From Anaerolineae bacterium (GTDB taxonomy: Bacteria; Chloroflexota; Anaerolineae; 4572-78; J111): a stretch of DNA of 64,000 nucleotides. Positions within the stretch are counted from its first letter, which is position 1. The number at the start of each line of letters is the position of its first letter. Where the stretch lies: contig JAHDWA010000010.1 of NCBI GenBank assembly GCA_023382535.1, positions 1 through 64,000 on the forward strand, in the 5' to 3' direction. Shown one piece after another: positions 56,002 to 64,000 of this stretch. The position numbers and the translations under genes are program-made. The notes below the pieces were generated by a model, which was given only the letters and a program-made list of their open reading frames with translations, had not been told where the DNA came from and searched no databases.

Positions 56002-57447
56002 ATGGCTACATTATCACAACCTCGTGCTACTTCTAATCCATCGAGCACAAGTGATCAAACCACTCCCCCTGGCCGTGATCCCCTGATCTTGATGGAATTG
56101 GTGATTAACAGTCTTGGCCAGAAATCGGACAAGATAAAAATCTTAAGCGAAATATTACCCCGTATTTTAGCCCTCGGCGAAGTGGAGCAGGGCGCTTTGT
56201 TGGTTGTGGGCAATGAAGCTCACCAATTGACGGCGGTCATCAAACAAAAGCTCCCGGATGAGGTGATTCGACAGTTCACCAGGGAGGAGTTAGGCCAGCA
56301 ATTATTGGCCGGGAAACAGGTCTATCTGACTTCTCAACGCTTGCAGCTTAATCCCGAACAAGCCCTGCTAAGCCGGCATAAGCTAAAATATTTGCTTGGC
56401 TTACCGCTCCAATTTAACAAAGAAATTTTAGGCGGCCTTATCGTCGCTTCATCCAGCGATTTTCTTCGCCCCGAATCACAACACCGCCTGGAAGCACTGG
56501 GCCAACTGACCGCCCTGTTTTTGGATCATACCCGCCTGCGCACCCAAGTTCAGCGCCAGAACCAGGCCAAAGTTCAACCAAACTCGCCGCCCAGTTCGTC
56601 AACCACGCATGAGTTGGAAGAGTTATTAGCCGCCATTATGTCGGCTGAAGAAGAAGTTGTCCGCCAGAACAAGGACCTGGGTATACTCAACTCTCTCTCG
56701 AATGAAGTGGGGGGTATCCTACAATTAAATGTGATCCTCGAGGCGGCAGTCAGGCAGACCAGGCAGGCATTAAATGTTGAGATTGGCTGGTTTTACATTT
56801 TTGAAGAGGGGTCTCTGGTTTTACGGGAGCACCAGGGGCTTTCTGAACAATACGTGCAGGAGTTAAGGCTGCTTAAACCAGGTGACGGCGCCGAAGGGAT
56901 GGCTTTTAGCCGCAGACAGCCGATTCTTCGTGACACCCTCCTGTTTCACAGCGGCCGGGCGCGGGCGGTGGTTGAGGCTGAAGGTCTCCGGGCAGTGGCT
57001 GCTGTCCCCTTACTGGACCCAGTGGGTGATCGGGCTTTGGGTGTTTTAGCAGTGGGTGATCGCACCTCACGCGAATGGTCCTCTCGTGATCAACGCCTGC
57101 TGACCTTAATTTGCCGGCAGGTGGCCCAGGCCGTGGGTAACTCTCAAACCTTCGTCGAGACGCAAAAGAAAGCAGCTACCTGGGAGGCTAAATACAGCAC
57201 AATTCAGGAGAGTCATGCCCAGCTTGTCCACCGGACGGAGATTTTGGAGCAACAAATTGAATCACTGCGCCAGGTAGAACAGCAGATATGGCTCGCCCTG
57301 GCTGCCTCTCAAAAAGCCCGCCGTGATCGAGGCCATGAACACCATGCGGCCCATGAAAAAGATGATCAGCTAGTAGCTATCCTAAAAAAGGCTTTGGCAA
57401 CCTTAAACAAGGATGAAGAGACGCCACCCCTGGCCAAGGCCAGTTAG
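56002..57447 (+). CDS. Twin-GAF cytoplasmic sensor protein of the chemosensory operon
   Basis: The ATG at 56002 with TAAGGAT upstream gives 481 residues; a TTG at 55987 is in frame. A first GAF-like domain (about residues 25-200) is joined to a second (about 235-395) by LEELLAAIMSAEEEVVRQNK. The second GAF includes GLRAVAAVPLLDPVGDRALG. A C-terminal coiled coil follows. No kinase, methyltransferase or output domain is present. The linker motif and layout are shared with the last gene of the operon, so the two are paralogs. Ligand unknown; cytoplasmic. Confidence 0.82.
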   Translation: MATLSQPRATSNPSSTSDQTTPPGRDPLILMELVINSLGQKSDKIKILSEILPRILALGEVEQGALLVVGNEAHQLTAVIKQKLPDEVIRQFTREELGQQLLAGKQVYLTSQRLQLNPEQALLSRHKLKYLLGLPLQFNKEILGGLIVASSSDFLRPESQHRLEALGQLTALFLDHTRLRTQVQRQNQAKVQPNSPPSSSTTHELEELLAAIMSAEEEVVRQNKDLGILNSLSNEVGGILQLNVILEAAVRQTRQALNVEIGWFYIFEEGSLVLREHQGLSEQYVQELRLLKPGDGAEGMAFSRRQPILRDTLLFHSGRARAVVEAEGLRAVAAVPLLDPVGDRALGVLAVGDRTSREWSSRDQRLLTLICRQVAQAVGNSQTFVETQKKAATWEAKYSTIQESHAQLVHRTEILEQQIESLRQVEQQIWLALAASQKARRDRGHEHHAAHEKDDQLVAILKKALATLNKDEETPPLAKAS

Positions 57448-57504
57448 GGTTTCGAGTTCTTAACTATGACAACGGACCCAGTCAATCTTGTAGGGAGTCA
57501 AGAT

Positions 57505-57915
57505 ATGAGTGCAGAGCGAAGAGTTTATATCAATAATGATTTAGATATTGTCACAGCCCGCATGCAGGCCCGTGAAATGGCCCGGCAAGTCGGCTTTGGC
57601 ACTGCTGACCAGGCTCGTATCTCATTGGCTGCCTCGGAATTGGCTCGGATTTTGGCCTGGACGCACGGTTTTGAACCCCGCCAATTGATCATGTCCCCGG
57701 CAACGAGAGATGGAGCGCCGGGAATACAAGTTTCCTGCCTGATTTGTTTTGACCCCATCCCGGAAGATAATGAAAACAATGAGGCCGAGAGATTAGTGAA
57801 ACAGAATCATAGTCTGGAGGGGGCGCGCCAGTTGGTTGATGAAAGTTTTATTGAACCTCAAGACAATAAACACGCCCGCATTACCCTGGTGAAGTGGTTG
57901 ACGCCGAGTAAATGA
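57505..57915 (+). CDS. RsbT-like protein lacking ATP-binding motifs (pseudo-kinase)
   Basis: The ATG at 57505 with AGGGAG seven bases upstream gives 136 residues, the usual RsbT length; the ATG at 57466 lacks a ribosome site. The N-terminal pattern is RsbT-like: DIVTARMQAREMARQVGFGT ADQARISLAASELAR. In active family members the next residue is Asn; here it is Ile49. The G1 (DxGxG) and G2 (GxGxG) ATP loops are absent where expected, while the final TLVKWL strand is kept. It is probably a non-catalytic partner-switching or scaffold protein. It sits between the GAF sensor and the receiver. Confidence 0.72.
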   Translation: MSAERRVYINNDLDIVTARMQAREMARQVGFGTADQARISLAASELARILAWTHGFEPRQLIMSPATRDGAPGIQVSCLICFDPIPEDNENNEAERLVKQNHSLEGARQLVDESFIEPQDNKHARITLVKWLTPSK

Positions 57916-57931
57916 TGAAAGGATTGCCTAG

Positions 57932-58348
57932 ATGACATCGAGTAACAGCAATGCAGAGGCCGTTTATCGTCCCTCAATATTAATTGTTGAAGATAGCCCT
58001 CCGCAAGCCCTTAAGGTAAAATTAGTTCTGGAAAGTAACGGCTGCCAGGTGGTTTGGGCTGATACCGGTTGGGCCGGGGTGGCGGCGGCCAAAAATCAGC
58101 ATTTTGATCTAATCGTCTTAGATGTAGAACTCCCGGACATTGATGGCTTTACCGTGTGCCGCAATCTGAAAGCTGAACCAGAGCTGGCCGAAGTGCCCGT
58201 AGTCATGCTAACCACCCGTGACCACGCCGAAGACGTCCTGAACGGTCTGGAAATTGGGGCTGTTGATTACATTCCTAAAGATGCCTTTGCCGAAATGGTC
58301 TTACTTGAAACTATCAAACAAATGGTTCGTGATGTACCTAAAACGTAG
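57932..58348 (+). CDS. Response-regulator receiver protein (CheY-like)
   Basis: The 138-residue protein is a lone receiver: acidic pair in ILIVEDSPPQALK, phospho-Asp in LIVLDVELPDIDGF (about residue 64), Thr in VVMLTTRDHAED and Lys in VDYIPKDAFAEM. It is the likely output of the operon's CheA. With no FliM or motor genes near, what it binds is unknown. AAGGA lies 10 bases before the ATG. Confidence 0.9.
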   Translation: MTSSNSNAEAVYRPSILIVEDSPPQALKVKLVLESNGCQVVWADTGWAGVAAAKNQHFDLIVLDVELPDIDGFTVCRNLKAEPELAEVPVVMLTTRDHAEDVLNGLEIGAVDYIPKDAFAEMVLLETIKQMVRDVPKT

Positions 58349-58392
58349 CTACGTCTTGCATCACTCATCTCTTTATCTGGCAGAAAGAACTG

Positions 58393-60027
58393 ATGGAAGC
58401 CTCTGTACCGGCTGAACCAAAAAATGAGACGGCGTTTGTGATCGAGGATTGGCCCATGAGTTTGGAGGCCACCCGCGAGCGCCTCAAAAATACACAGCGC
58501 CGGCTGGAACAATACCGGGCGGCTTTGCGCCTGGCCGGGGTTGAGATTGAGCGCCGCAATCGAGGTATTATTTCGCTGACCGCCTTTGCTTTTCAAGCCA
58601 GCGCTGCGGCTAACCCAACCGCCCTCTTGAAACTGGCGCTGGTTCAGGCTTTAGAAATCACCGGCGCACCGACGGGCGCCATTGTACTGATTAATCCCTC
58701 GACCAAGGCCTTGATGGTAAGTGTTCACAAGGGAATCACCATGGAACTGGCCGATATTTTGACCGGGAGACAGGTAGGGCATGGCGCTACCGCCCTGATG
58801 CCTCATCTGGTAGCGGGCCTGGGCGCTCTCCTGGAGCAGGCCACCAGTGATGATCGAGACGAGCAGCTTCTCCTGGCTGTGACGAACCTGACCAGCCTGG
58901 TCAGTCTTCCGATTCAGGTGGGGGCCAAGCTGATGGGCGCGTTATTGATAGGATTGCAGGGCAAGACCCGCTTCAAATCGGCTGAACTTTGCTTTTTGAT
59001 GGCTATGAGCCAGGAAACGGCGATTGCTCTCGAAGCGCTCAGCCTGCGCGAGGGTTTGTGGCTCACGGCCGAGACTCTACTCGGTAATGAGACGGTCAGC
59101 ATCGAACTCCAGCCCAACGACCAGACCGATCTTAACAGCAAAGCGGCCACCCCGCTCGAATTGCCCACCTTCACCATGCCCCAACCAGCCAAAGATGATC
59201 TGGAGCAATTGCTGGCCGCCATGATGGAGGCCGAAGATGAAGTCCAACAGCAGAATACAGATTTACAAACCCTCAATACCATTGCCGAGTTGATGAACCG
59301 GACCTTGAATCTTAAAGAGATTTTGCAGTACGCCGTCGAGCAGAGTAGAAAAATTTTGGAGACAGACGCTGCCTGGATTTACCTGCTCAATGAGCAGGGC
59401 AAGTTAGAGCTAGCAGCCCACAGTGGTCTTTCCCATACCTATGTCCGCGGCATGCACCAGCTAGCCCTGGGCGAGAGCCTGGAAGGGCAAGTTGCTGCTG
59501 AAAATGTGGCTCAATTTATCCAGGTTACCTCGACCCATACGCATAAAATCTGGGTAGATAAAGAGCAGCTTCATGCCCTGGCTGCTGTACCGATTACCCG
59601 TCCAGAGACGCGGGCCGGTCAGAACGGCTCTCACGTGGTCGGTGTTTTGGCTACAGGGAGGCGTGTCCTCCCGCCCCATTTGTGGACGCCCCGTGAGGTC
59701 CGCCTGCTCTCCTCGATAGCTAACCAGTTTGCCCTGGCCATTGATAATGCCCAGTTGTACACCCAAATGCAGGAAAACCAGGCCAGTCTAACTGCCGGCA
59801 ACGAAATTTTGCGTGAAGTCAACGATATGCTGCTCCGGCGGACTGCTTTACTGGAAGGCTTTATCCAGGATGATTTGAGTGCAGCCCTGATCACAGCCAG
59901 CCAGGCGATTACGCACTTAACCAGCGAAACTCCGGCCGAGGCTCGCCAACAGGCGGTTATCACCCTCCAAAAAGTCATCAATCGGCTGGATGATATGGCC
60001 CAGCTTATTATGTCGTCTGGCACCTAA
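58393..60027 (+). CDS. Second twin-GAF sensor protein of the chemosensory operon
   Basis: The 544-residue protein has an N-terminal coiled coil (ATRERLKNTQRRLEQYRAAL), a GAF-like domain (about 55-220), the linker LEQLLAAMMEAEDEVQQQNT, a second GAF (about 285-465, ending RLLSSIANQFALAIDNAQLY) and a helical C-terminus. That end resembles a dimerisation helix pair of histidine kinases but no catalytic domain follows. It is the last gene before the terminator. Same architecture as the gene at 56002; cytoplasmic; ligand unknown. Confidence 0.82.
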   Translation: MEASVPAEPKNETAFVIEDWPMSLEATRERLKNTQRRLEQYRAALRLAGVEIERRNRGIISLTAFAFQASAAANPTALLKLALVQALEITGAPTGAIVLINPSTKALMVSVHKGITMELADILTGRQVGHGATALMPHLVAGLGALLEQATSDDRDEQLLLAVTNLTSLVSLPIQVGAKLMGALLIGLQGKTRFKSAELCFLMAMSQETAIALEALSLREGLWLTAETLLGNETVSIELQPNDQTDLNSKAATPLELPTFTMPQPAKDDLEQLLAAMMEAEDEVQQQNTDLQTLNTIAELMNRTLNLKEILQYAVEQSRKILETDAAWIYLLNEQGKLELAAHSGLSHTYVRGMHQLALGESLEGQVAAENVAQFIQVTSTHTHKIWVDKEQLHALAAVPITRPETRAGQNGSHVVGVLATGRRVLPPHLWTPREVRLLSSIANQFALAIDNAQLYTQMQENQASLTAGNEILREVNDMLLRRTALLEGFIQDDLSAALITASQAITHLTSETPAEARQQAVITLQKVINRLDDMAQLIMSSGT

Positions 60028-60043
60028 CCCTTTTCACCACAAA

Positions 60044-60077
60044 AAAAGGAGGAGCAGGTTGGCCCGTTCCTCCTTTT
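60044..60077. terminator. Bidirectional intrinsic terminator after the chemosensory operon
   Basis: AAAAGGAGGA (60044-60053) and TCCTCCTTTT (60068-60077) form a 10-bp stem. T-runs lie on both strands, so it can end the chemosensory transcript (plus) and the aldo/keto reductase transcript (minus). Confidence 0.85.
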
Positions 60078-60092
60078 ACTCCGCAATAAAAC

Positions 60093-61088
60093 TCAACCCG
60101 CCAAAATCTGCTCAACCGCCTGCAATTCGTCGGTGCTAAAGTCAAGCTTATTGAGCGCTGCTACCAGTTCCTCGATCTGGCTGACGCGGCTGGCGCCGAT
60201 GAGCGCCGAGGTGACCCCCGGATGGCGCAAAACCCAGGCGACGGCCAGTTGAGCCAGTGATTGTCCTCGGGCTTGGGCAATCCCTTGCAGTTTTCTCACT
60301 TTGGCCAATCTTTCTTCGACCACCCGGTCACCCCAGTGAAGTTGACCCTCATACTTGGCGGCTCGCGAGTCCTCCGGCAACTTGTCGAGGTACTTATCGG
60401 TCAAAATGCCCTGGGCCAGCGGCGAAAAACAGATGCAGCCAATGCCTTCTTCGGCCAGCACGTCGAGCAGCCCTGCTTCGATCCAGCGGTCAAACATGTT
60501 GTAGCGCGGCTGATGAATCAGGCAGGGCGTTCCCAAGTCTCGCAGCAACTTGGCCGCCTGGCGGGTCTGTTCAGGATCGTAGGTCGAGATGCCAACGTAG
60601 AGCGCCCGGCCGCTGCGGACAATATAATCAAGAGCGCTCATGGTTTCTTCCATGGGGGTGTTGGGATCGGGACGGTGGCTGTAGAAGATATCTACATAAT
60701 CCAAACCCATTCGCTTGAGGCTCTGGTCAAGGCTGGCTACCAGATATTTACGCGAGCCCCATTCTCCGTAGGGGCCGGGCCACATCAAGTAACCTGCCTT
60801 GCTGGAAATGATCAATTCGTCCCGATAACGGGCGAAATCTTGCTTGAAAATCTGGCCGAAATTCTCTTCCGCAGATCCGGGCGGGGGTCCGTAATTGTTC
60901 GCCAGGTCAAAATGGGTAATGCCCAGGTCAAAGGCACGGTGGAGCATGACCCGGGCGTTCTCCAGTGGATCTACCCCCCCAAAGTTGTACCACAAGCCCA
61001 ATGAAATAGCCGGCAAGAGCAATCCACTCCGGCCGCACCGATTATAGCGCATGCTGTCGTAACGTGTATCAGCGGGAAAATAAGTCAC
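60093..61088 (-). CDS. Aldo/keto reductase (YghZ/AKR14-like)
   Basis: The 331-residue TIM barrel reduces aldehydes or ketones with NADPH. The tetrad is visible: Asp and Tyr in THFDLANNYGPPPGSAEENF, Lys in LIISSKAGYLMWPGPYG and His in DIFYSHRPDPNTPMEET. YGPPPGSAEENFG is typical of L-glyceraldehyde 3-phosphate reductase (YghZ) types. The cofactor segment ALIGASRVSQIEELVAAL is at the C-terminus. It is divergent from the FadR-type gene, and could share its 234-bp upstream region. Confidence 0.92.
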   Translation of the reverse strand: MTYFPADTRYDSMRYNRCGRSGLLLPAISLGLWYNFGGVDPLENARVMLHRAFDLGITHFDLANNYGPPPGSAEENFGQIFKQDFARYRDELIISSKAGYLMWPGPYGEWGSRKYLVASLDQSLKRMGLDYVDIFYSHRPDPNTPMEETMSALDYIVRSGRALYVGISTYDPEQTRQAAKLLRDLGTPCLIHQPRYNMFDRWIEAGLLDVLAEEGIGCICFSPLAQGILTDKYLDKLPEDSRAAKYEGQLHWGDRVVEERLAKVRKLQGIAQARGQSLAQLAVAWVLRHPGVTSALIGASRVSQIEELVAALNKLDFSTDELQAVEQILAG

Positions 61089-61218
61089 GGTAGCCTCCTG
61101 AGAGTTTTTTGAATTTTTATCTTTGAAAAGAGAAGATTCATTCTACTTCCAATCCTATCTTTGAACAAGTATGGTGAACAAACCACTTACGAAGACCTCA
61201 TAATATCTAAAATCCTTT

Positions 61219-61247
61219 TTGACTCTTCCGGCAAATTCTGTTATCAT
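61219..61247 (+). promoter_or_regulatory. Sigma-70-type promoter of the FadR/flavoprotein operon
   Basis: TTGACT (61219-61224) and TATCAT (61242-61247) are separated by 17 bp. The start would be near 61254, about 70 nt before the FadR-type ATG. Confidence 0.65.
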
Positions 61248-61322
61248 CCTTCTGCCGTCATAACATCATACCACTGTACCAATAAACCAGCCGGCTTTTG
61301 AGCACTTTTCCAAGGGGGGAAG

Positions 61323-62033
61323 ATGTACTCCACCATTCACTCCTCGCGCCTCTACGAACAAATTATCCAACAAATCCAATCCCTCGTCGTCGAGGGCGTC
61401 CTCCGCCCCGGCGATAAACTCCCCCCTGAACGCGAACTGGCCGAGCAATTCGGCGTCAGCCGTACCGCCGTCCGTGAAGCCGTCAAAGCCCTCAGCGAAA
61501 AAGGTCTCGTCGAAATCCTCCCCGGCCGCGGCACCTTCATCACCAACTTCACTTCGGCCATGATGCGTGACTCCCTCGATTTGATCGTCAAACTCGGCCT
61601 GACCAACGGTGTGGCTCATCTGAACGAGGTCCGCACCCTCCTGGAACCCGGTATTGCGGCTTTGGCGGCCGAGCGCAGCACTCCCGAAGAGGTGCAGCAG
61701 TTGGAGCAGGCGGTGGCGGCGATGGATGCGGCGATGGCCGATGCCGATGCCTTTGCCGAGGCCGACCTGGAGTTTCACCTGGCTCTGGCCCGGGCCAGTC
61801 AAAACCCGCTGATCCCGATCCTGCTGGACCCGATTGTGGACCAGTTGCGAGAGCACCGCCAGCGGATTTTTTTGGTCGAGGGGGGACCGCAGCGGGGGCA
61901 GTATCATCACCGCCGGATCCTGGCGGCGGTCAAAAAGCGCGACCCGGCCGCTGCCCGTGAGGCGATGTGCGCTCACCTCAACCAGGTCCTCGCCGATAGC
62001 GAGGCAGTTAAAGTTATTTCAGGAGAAAAATAA
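61323..62033 (+). CDS. GntR-family transcriptional regulator, FadR subfamily
   Basis: The 236-residue regulator has an N-terminal winged helix (LYEQIIQQIQSLVVEGVLRP, PPERELAEQFGVSRTAVREA) and a C-terminal FCD domain. The FCD metal ligands look present: the segment EADLEFHLALARASQNP, then HHRRILAAVKKRD and MCAHL. It follows a GGGGGGAAG ribosome site. The next gene begins right after its stop, so it controls the flavoprotein/ferredoxin operon and probably itself. The effector is likely a small organic acid, by family analogy. Confidence 0.93.
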   Translation: MYSTIHSSRLYEQIIQQIQSLVVEGVLRPGDKLPPERELAEQFGVSRTAVREAVKALSEKGLVEILPGRGTFITNFTSAMMRDSLDLIVKLGLTNGVAHLNEVRTLLEPGIAALAAERSTPEEVQQLEQAVAAMDAAMADADAFAEADLEFHLALARASQNPLIPILLDPIVDQLREHRQRIFLVEGGPQRGQYHHRRILAAVKKRDPAAAREAMCAHLNQVLADSEAVKVISGEK

Positions 62034-63797
62034 ATGATACTGAGTCCATCCGCTCGAATGCGAGCGCCCAGCCAACCTATTCAAACGATTGAGAGTGATA
62101 TTGTCATCATCGGCGGCGGAGTGGCGGGTTGTCTGGCTGCCCTGGGAGCTGCCGAGGCCGGGGCCAAGGTAGTTATTTGTGAAAAAGGTGGCATCATCGA
62201 ACGCAGCGGCAGCGTGGCAGCGGGGGTGGACCACTACATCGCCATCCTCGAAGAAGGGCCAGAGTGGGATACGCCGGAGTACCTCCTCCGCCATATTCCT
62301 GCCGTCACCGAGGGTGTGACCGATATTGAGGCGGCGGCCCGCCTGGTCTACGGGCTTAAACCGATGGTGCGTTATCTGGAAAATTTAGGCGTAAACTTCC
62401 ATGACCCGCAAAACGACGATATTCCCTACTACCGCCATCGCGCTTTTGGCCTGCCCGGCAAGTATCACATCAATTTTGATGGCAGCGATTTTAAACGTGC
62501 GATCGGTCATGCGGTGCGTAAAACCAGAGCCAAAGTACTGGAGCGAGTCATGGTCACGGAAATCCTCATGGAGGATGGACAGCCAAGGGGGGCAGTGGCT
62601 TTTCATATCCGGCACGGCACGGTCTACTTTATTTCGGCCCGCGCAGTCGTTGTAGCGACCGGTGACGCCAACCGGCTGGGGCGGAACGCCTCCGGTCTAC
62701 CCTTTGATAGCTGGCACATGCCTTACAACACCGGCGATGGTCACGCCATGGCCCTGCGGGTGGGCGCCCAATTAGGCAACATGGAATTTACCGATTGCAC
62801 GGTGACGCCCAAAGGGTATTCCACCCAGGGACTGAATGCCTTTATGGGCGGCGGCGCGCACCTGATCAATGCCCTGGGCGAACGTTTTATGTTCAAATAC
62901 AGCCCCGATGGCGAGCGCGGCCGGCGGTCTGATATCGTCAACGGGGTGGTGGCTGAAACCCTGGCCGGGCGTGGTCCTATTTACTGTGACTGCACCCACC
63001 TGCCCCTGGAGGAAATCCGCCGCCTTGAGAGCACCCTGGGTGTTGACCGGCCCGCTTTACCGATCTATTTTGCCCAGAAAAAGATTGACCTGGCCAAGGA
63101 GCCTTTTGAGGTCACCGTCGGCGAGATAGCCTCCGTCCGGGCCGGGGCGCTTTTCCGCGGCAGCGGCATGCATATTGATGCTGATTGCGCCAGCAACATC
63201 CCCGGCCTTTTTGCGGCGGGCGACTGCACGACGATGGGCGCCGCCATAGCCGGAGCCGCCGTCATGGGCCATGTGGCCGGTATCAGCGCCGGGCGATACG
63301 CGCTTTCTCAGCCCCAGCCCCGGCCCGTTGCCCCGGAAGTGCAGGAACGCGTTCGGGAAACGCTTTATCAGCCATTGCAGCAAGAGCAAGGGCTTAAATT
63401 TCACCAGTTTGAAGACGAGGTGCGGGCGATTGTGACCGGTCTTATTGGCTACCGGCGGGATGAACAGCGGTTAAAAGAAGCGCTGCGCCAGCTCCATACC
63501 CTGCGGGAGCGGGAGGCCGAGCTGATCGCCGAGGATTATCACGGGGTCATGCGCGTCAATGAAGCGCGCAGCATTCGCGCCGTGGCCGAAGCCATCGCCG
63601 CCAGCGCTCTCGAACGCCGGGAGACCCGCAGCGGGGCGTCCAATTATCGGATGGACTATCCCCAGAAAAATGATGAGCTTGGCTTAAGAATTTTCACGGT
63701 GGAACAGGCAGGTAACGAGATGAAAGTTTCCTCGCAGCCCACGGGTATTCCTTCGAGCGTACTGCCGGAAGCGCCACCCAAGAAAGAGGGTTGGTAA
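62034..63797 (+). CDS. FAD-dependent oxidoreductase, fumarate reductase/AprA type
   Basis: The 587-residue flavoprotein has the FAD motif SDIVIIGGGVAGCLAALGAA (about residue 22) and EKGGIIERSGSVAAG. The substrate domain holds YNTGDGHAMALRVGAQLG and the active-site-like region GGGAHLINALGERFM. The FAD C-terminal motif is GLFAAGDCTTMGAAIAGAAV. The layout follows the fumarate reductase/adenylylsulfate reductase alpha-subunit family. The gene is paired with a ferredoxin gene 2 bp on, which fits an AprA-AprB-like complex. Whether APS, fumarate or a sulfonate-derived acid is the substrate is open. Confidence 0.9.
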   Translation: MILSPSARMRAPSQPIQTIESDIVIIGGGVAGCLAALGAAEAGAKVVICEKGGIIERSGSVAAGVDHYIAILEEGPEWDTPEYLLRHIPAVTEGVTDIEAAARLVYGLKPMVRYLENLGVNFHDPQNDDIPYYRHRAFGLPGKYHINFDGSDFKRAIGHAVRKTRAKVLERVMVTEILMEDGQPRGAVAFHIRHGTVYFISARAVVVATGDANRLGRNASGLPFDSWHMPYNTGDGHAMALRVGAQLGNMEFTDCTVTPKGYSTQGLNAFMGGGAHLINALGERFMFKYSPDGERGRRSDIVNGVVAETLAGRGPIYCDCTHLPLEEIRRLESTLGVDRPALPIYFAQKKIDLAKEPFEVTVGEIASVRAGALFRGSGMHIDADCASNIPGLFAAGDCTTMGAAIAGAAVMGHVAGISAGRYALSQPQPRPVAPEVQERVRETLYQPLQQEQGLKFHQFEDEVRAIVTGLIGYRRDEQRLKEALRQLHTLREREAELIAEDYHGVMRVNEARSIRAVAEAIAASALERRETRSGASNYRMDYPQKNDELGLRIFTVEQAGNEMKVSSQPTGIPSSVLPEAPPKKEGW

Positions 63798-63799
63798 CA

Positions 63800-64000
63800 A
63801 TGCCTATTTTCATTAATGAAAATACCTGCCTTGACGGCTGCACCATCTGCGATTTTTTCTGCCCTGGCGATATTATTTACCGCGAGGCCAAAGATAAACC
63901 GCCCATCGTCAAATATCAGGACGAGTGTTGGTACTGCGGCGCGTGCGTCATTCACTGTCCTGTTGACGCCGTGAGCATTGTTTTTCCACCCGAAATGCTT
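63800..64000 (+). CDS. Two-[4Fe-4S] ferredoxin subunit (AprB-like), partial at right edge
   Basis: The ATG at 63800 opens a frame that runs to the end of the window, giving the first 67 residues. Two cluster motifs are complete: C10-X3-C14-X2-C17-X3-C21 and C43-X2-C46-X2-C49-X3-C53 (CWYCGACVIHCPVDA). It begins two bases after the flavoprotein stop, so it is the electron-transfer partner of that protein. The C-terminus is outside the window, so an AprB-type tail cannot be checked. Confidence 0.9.
   Translation, partial: MPIFINENTCLDGCTICDFFCPGDIIYREAKDKPPIVKYQDECWYCGACVIHCPVDAVSIVFPPEML

Noticed and set aside
63656..63955. 99-codon frame on the minus strand at the right edge
   Set aside because: It overlaps the flavoprotein end and the ferredoxin, whose cysteine motifs are clear; no motif in the minus frame.

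Overview
The window most resembles a Chloroflexota genome (Anaerolineae or a neighbouring class). The evidence is gene content only: a MalT-type STAND/LuxR regulator, secreted PA14/SH3b and Calx-beta proteins ending in short LP-hydrophobic tails, a DeoR-BtpA-M29-ABC sugar cluster, many degenerate seven-base repeat arrays, and predicted Tat and lipoprotein export signals. No rRNA, tRNA, CRISPR array or transposase was seen, so the phylum assignment is inference.

Layout. 1-6.3 kb (minus): an RND efflux pump, its membrane-fusion lipoprotein, and an SH3b/beta-propeller lipoprotein running off the left edge. 6.4-12.2 kb (minus): a small conserved protein, a large MalT-like regulator, an L,D-transpeptidase and a stand-alone receiver protein. 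12.5-15.7 kb (plus): a DUF2085 membrane protein behind a structured leader, an acetyltransferase, a secreted membrane-anchored protein and a pRiA4b ORF-3-type protein. 15.7-18.1 kb: a helix-hairpin-helix protein (minus) and a PA14-PA14-SH3b secreted protein (plus).

18.1-28.3 kb (minus) is a carbohydrate or polyol utilisation cluster: DeoR regulator, BtpA-like protein, M29 aminopeptidase-like protein, Tat-exported binding protein, two permeases, Gfo/Idh dehydrogenase, FGGY kinase and MDR dehydrogenase. Its promoter diverges from a near-consensus promoter that feeds a structured 200-nt transcript ending in an intrinsic terminator, just upstream of a sirohaem nitrite/sulfite reductase and a conserved partner (28.6-31.7 kb). 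32.1-39.8 kb holds a Calx-beta surface protein, aldose 1-epimerase, a YbaK-type deacylase, a small unknown protein, a methyltransferase whose start overlaps a 56-residue HsdR-like fragment, and an FtsX-type permease.

39.8-47.3 kb (minus) is a peptide-uptake cluster: binding protein, DppB and DppC permeases, M24 peptidase, a putative gluzincin and a URO-D/corrinoid-methyltransferase-like protein. Neither ABC system in the window has an ATPase gene beside it. 47.8-60.0 kb (plus) is a complete chemosensory operon: CheW, CheR-TPR, CheW, a GAF-containing MCP, CheA with a C-terminal receiver, CheB, a twin-GAF protein, an RsbT-like protein without its ATP-binding motifs, a receiver and a second twin-GAF protein. 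No flagellar or pilus genes are present, so its output is unknown. 60.1-64.0 kb: an aldo/keto reductase (minus), then a FadR-type regulator, an AprA/fumarate-reductase-like flavoprotein and the start of a two-cluster ferredoxin (plus), cut by the right edge.

The most unusual features are heptameric repeat arrays lying both between genes and in frame inside them, the candidate RNA at 28.4-28.6 kb, the degenerate RsbT-like protein in the chemosensory operon, the unassigned metallopeptidase, and a doubled cysteine set in the sirohaem reductase.
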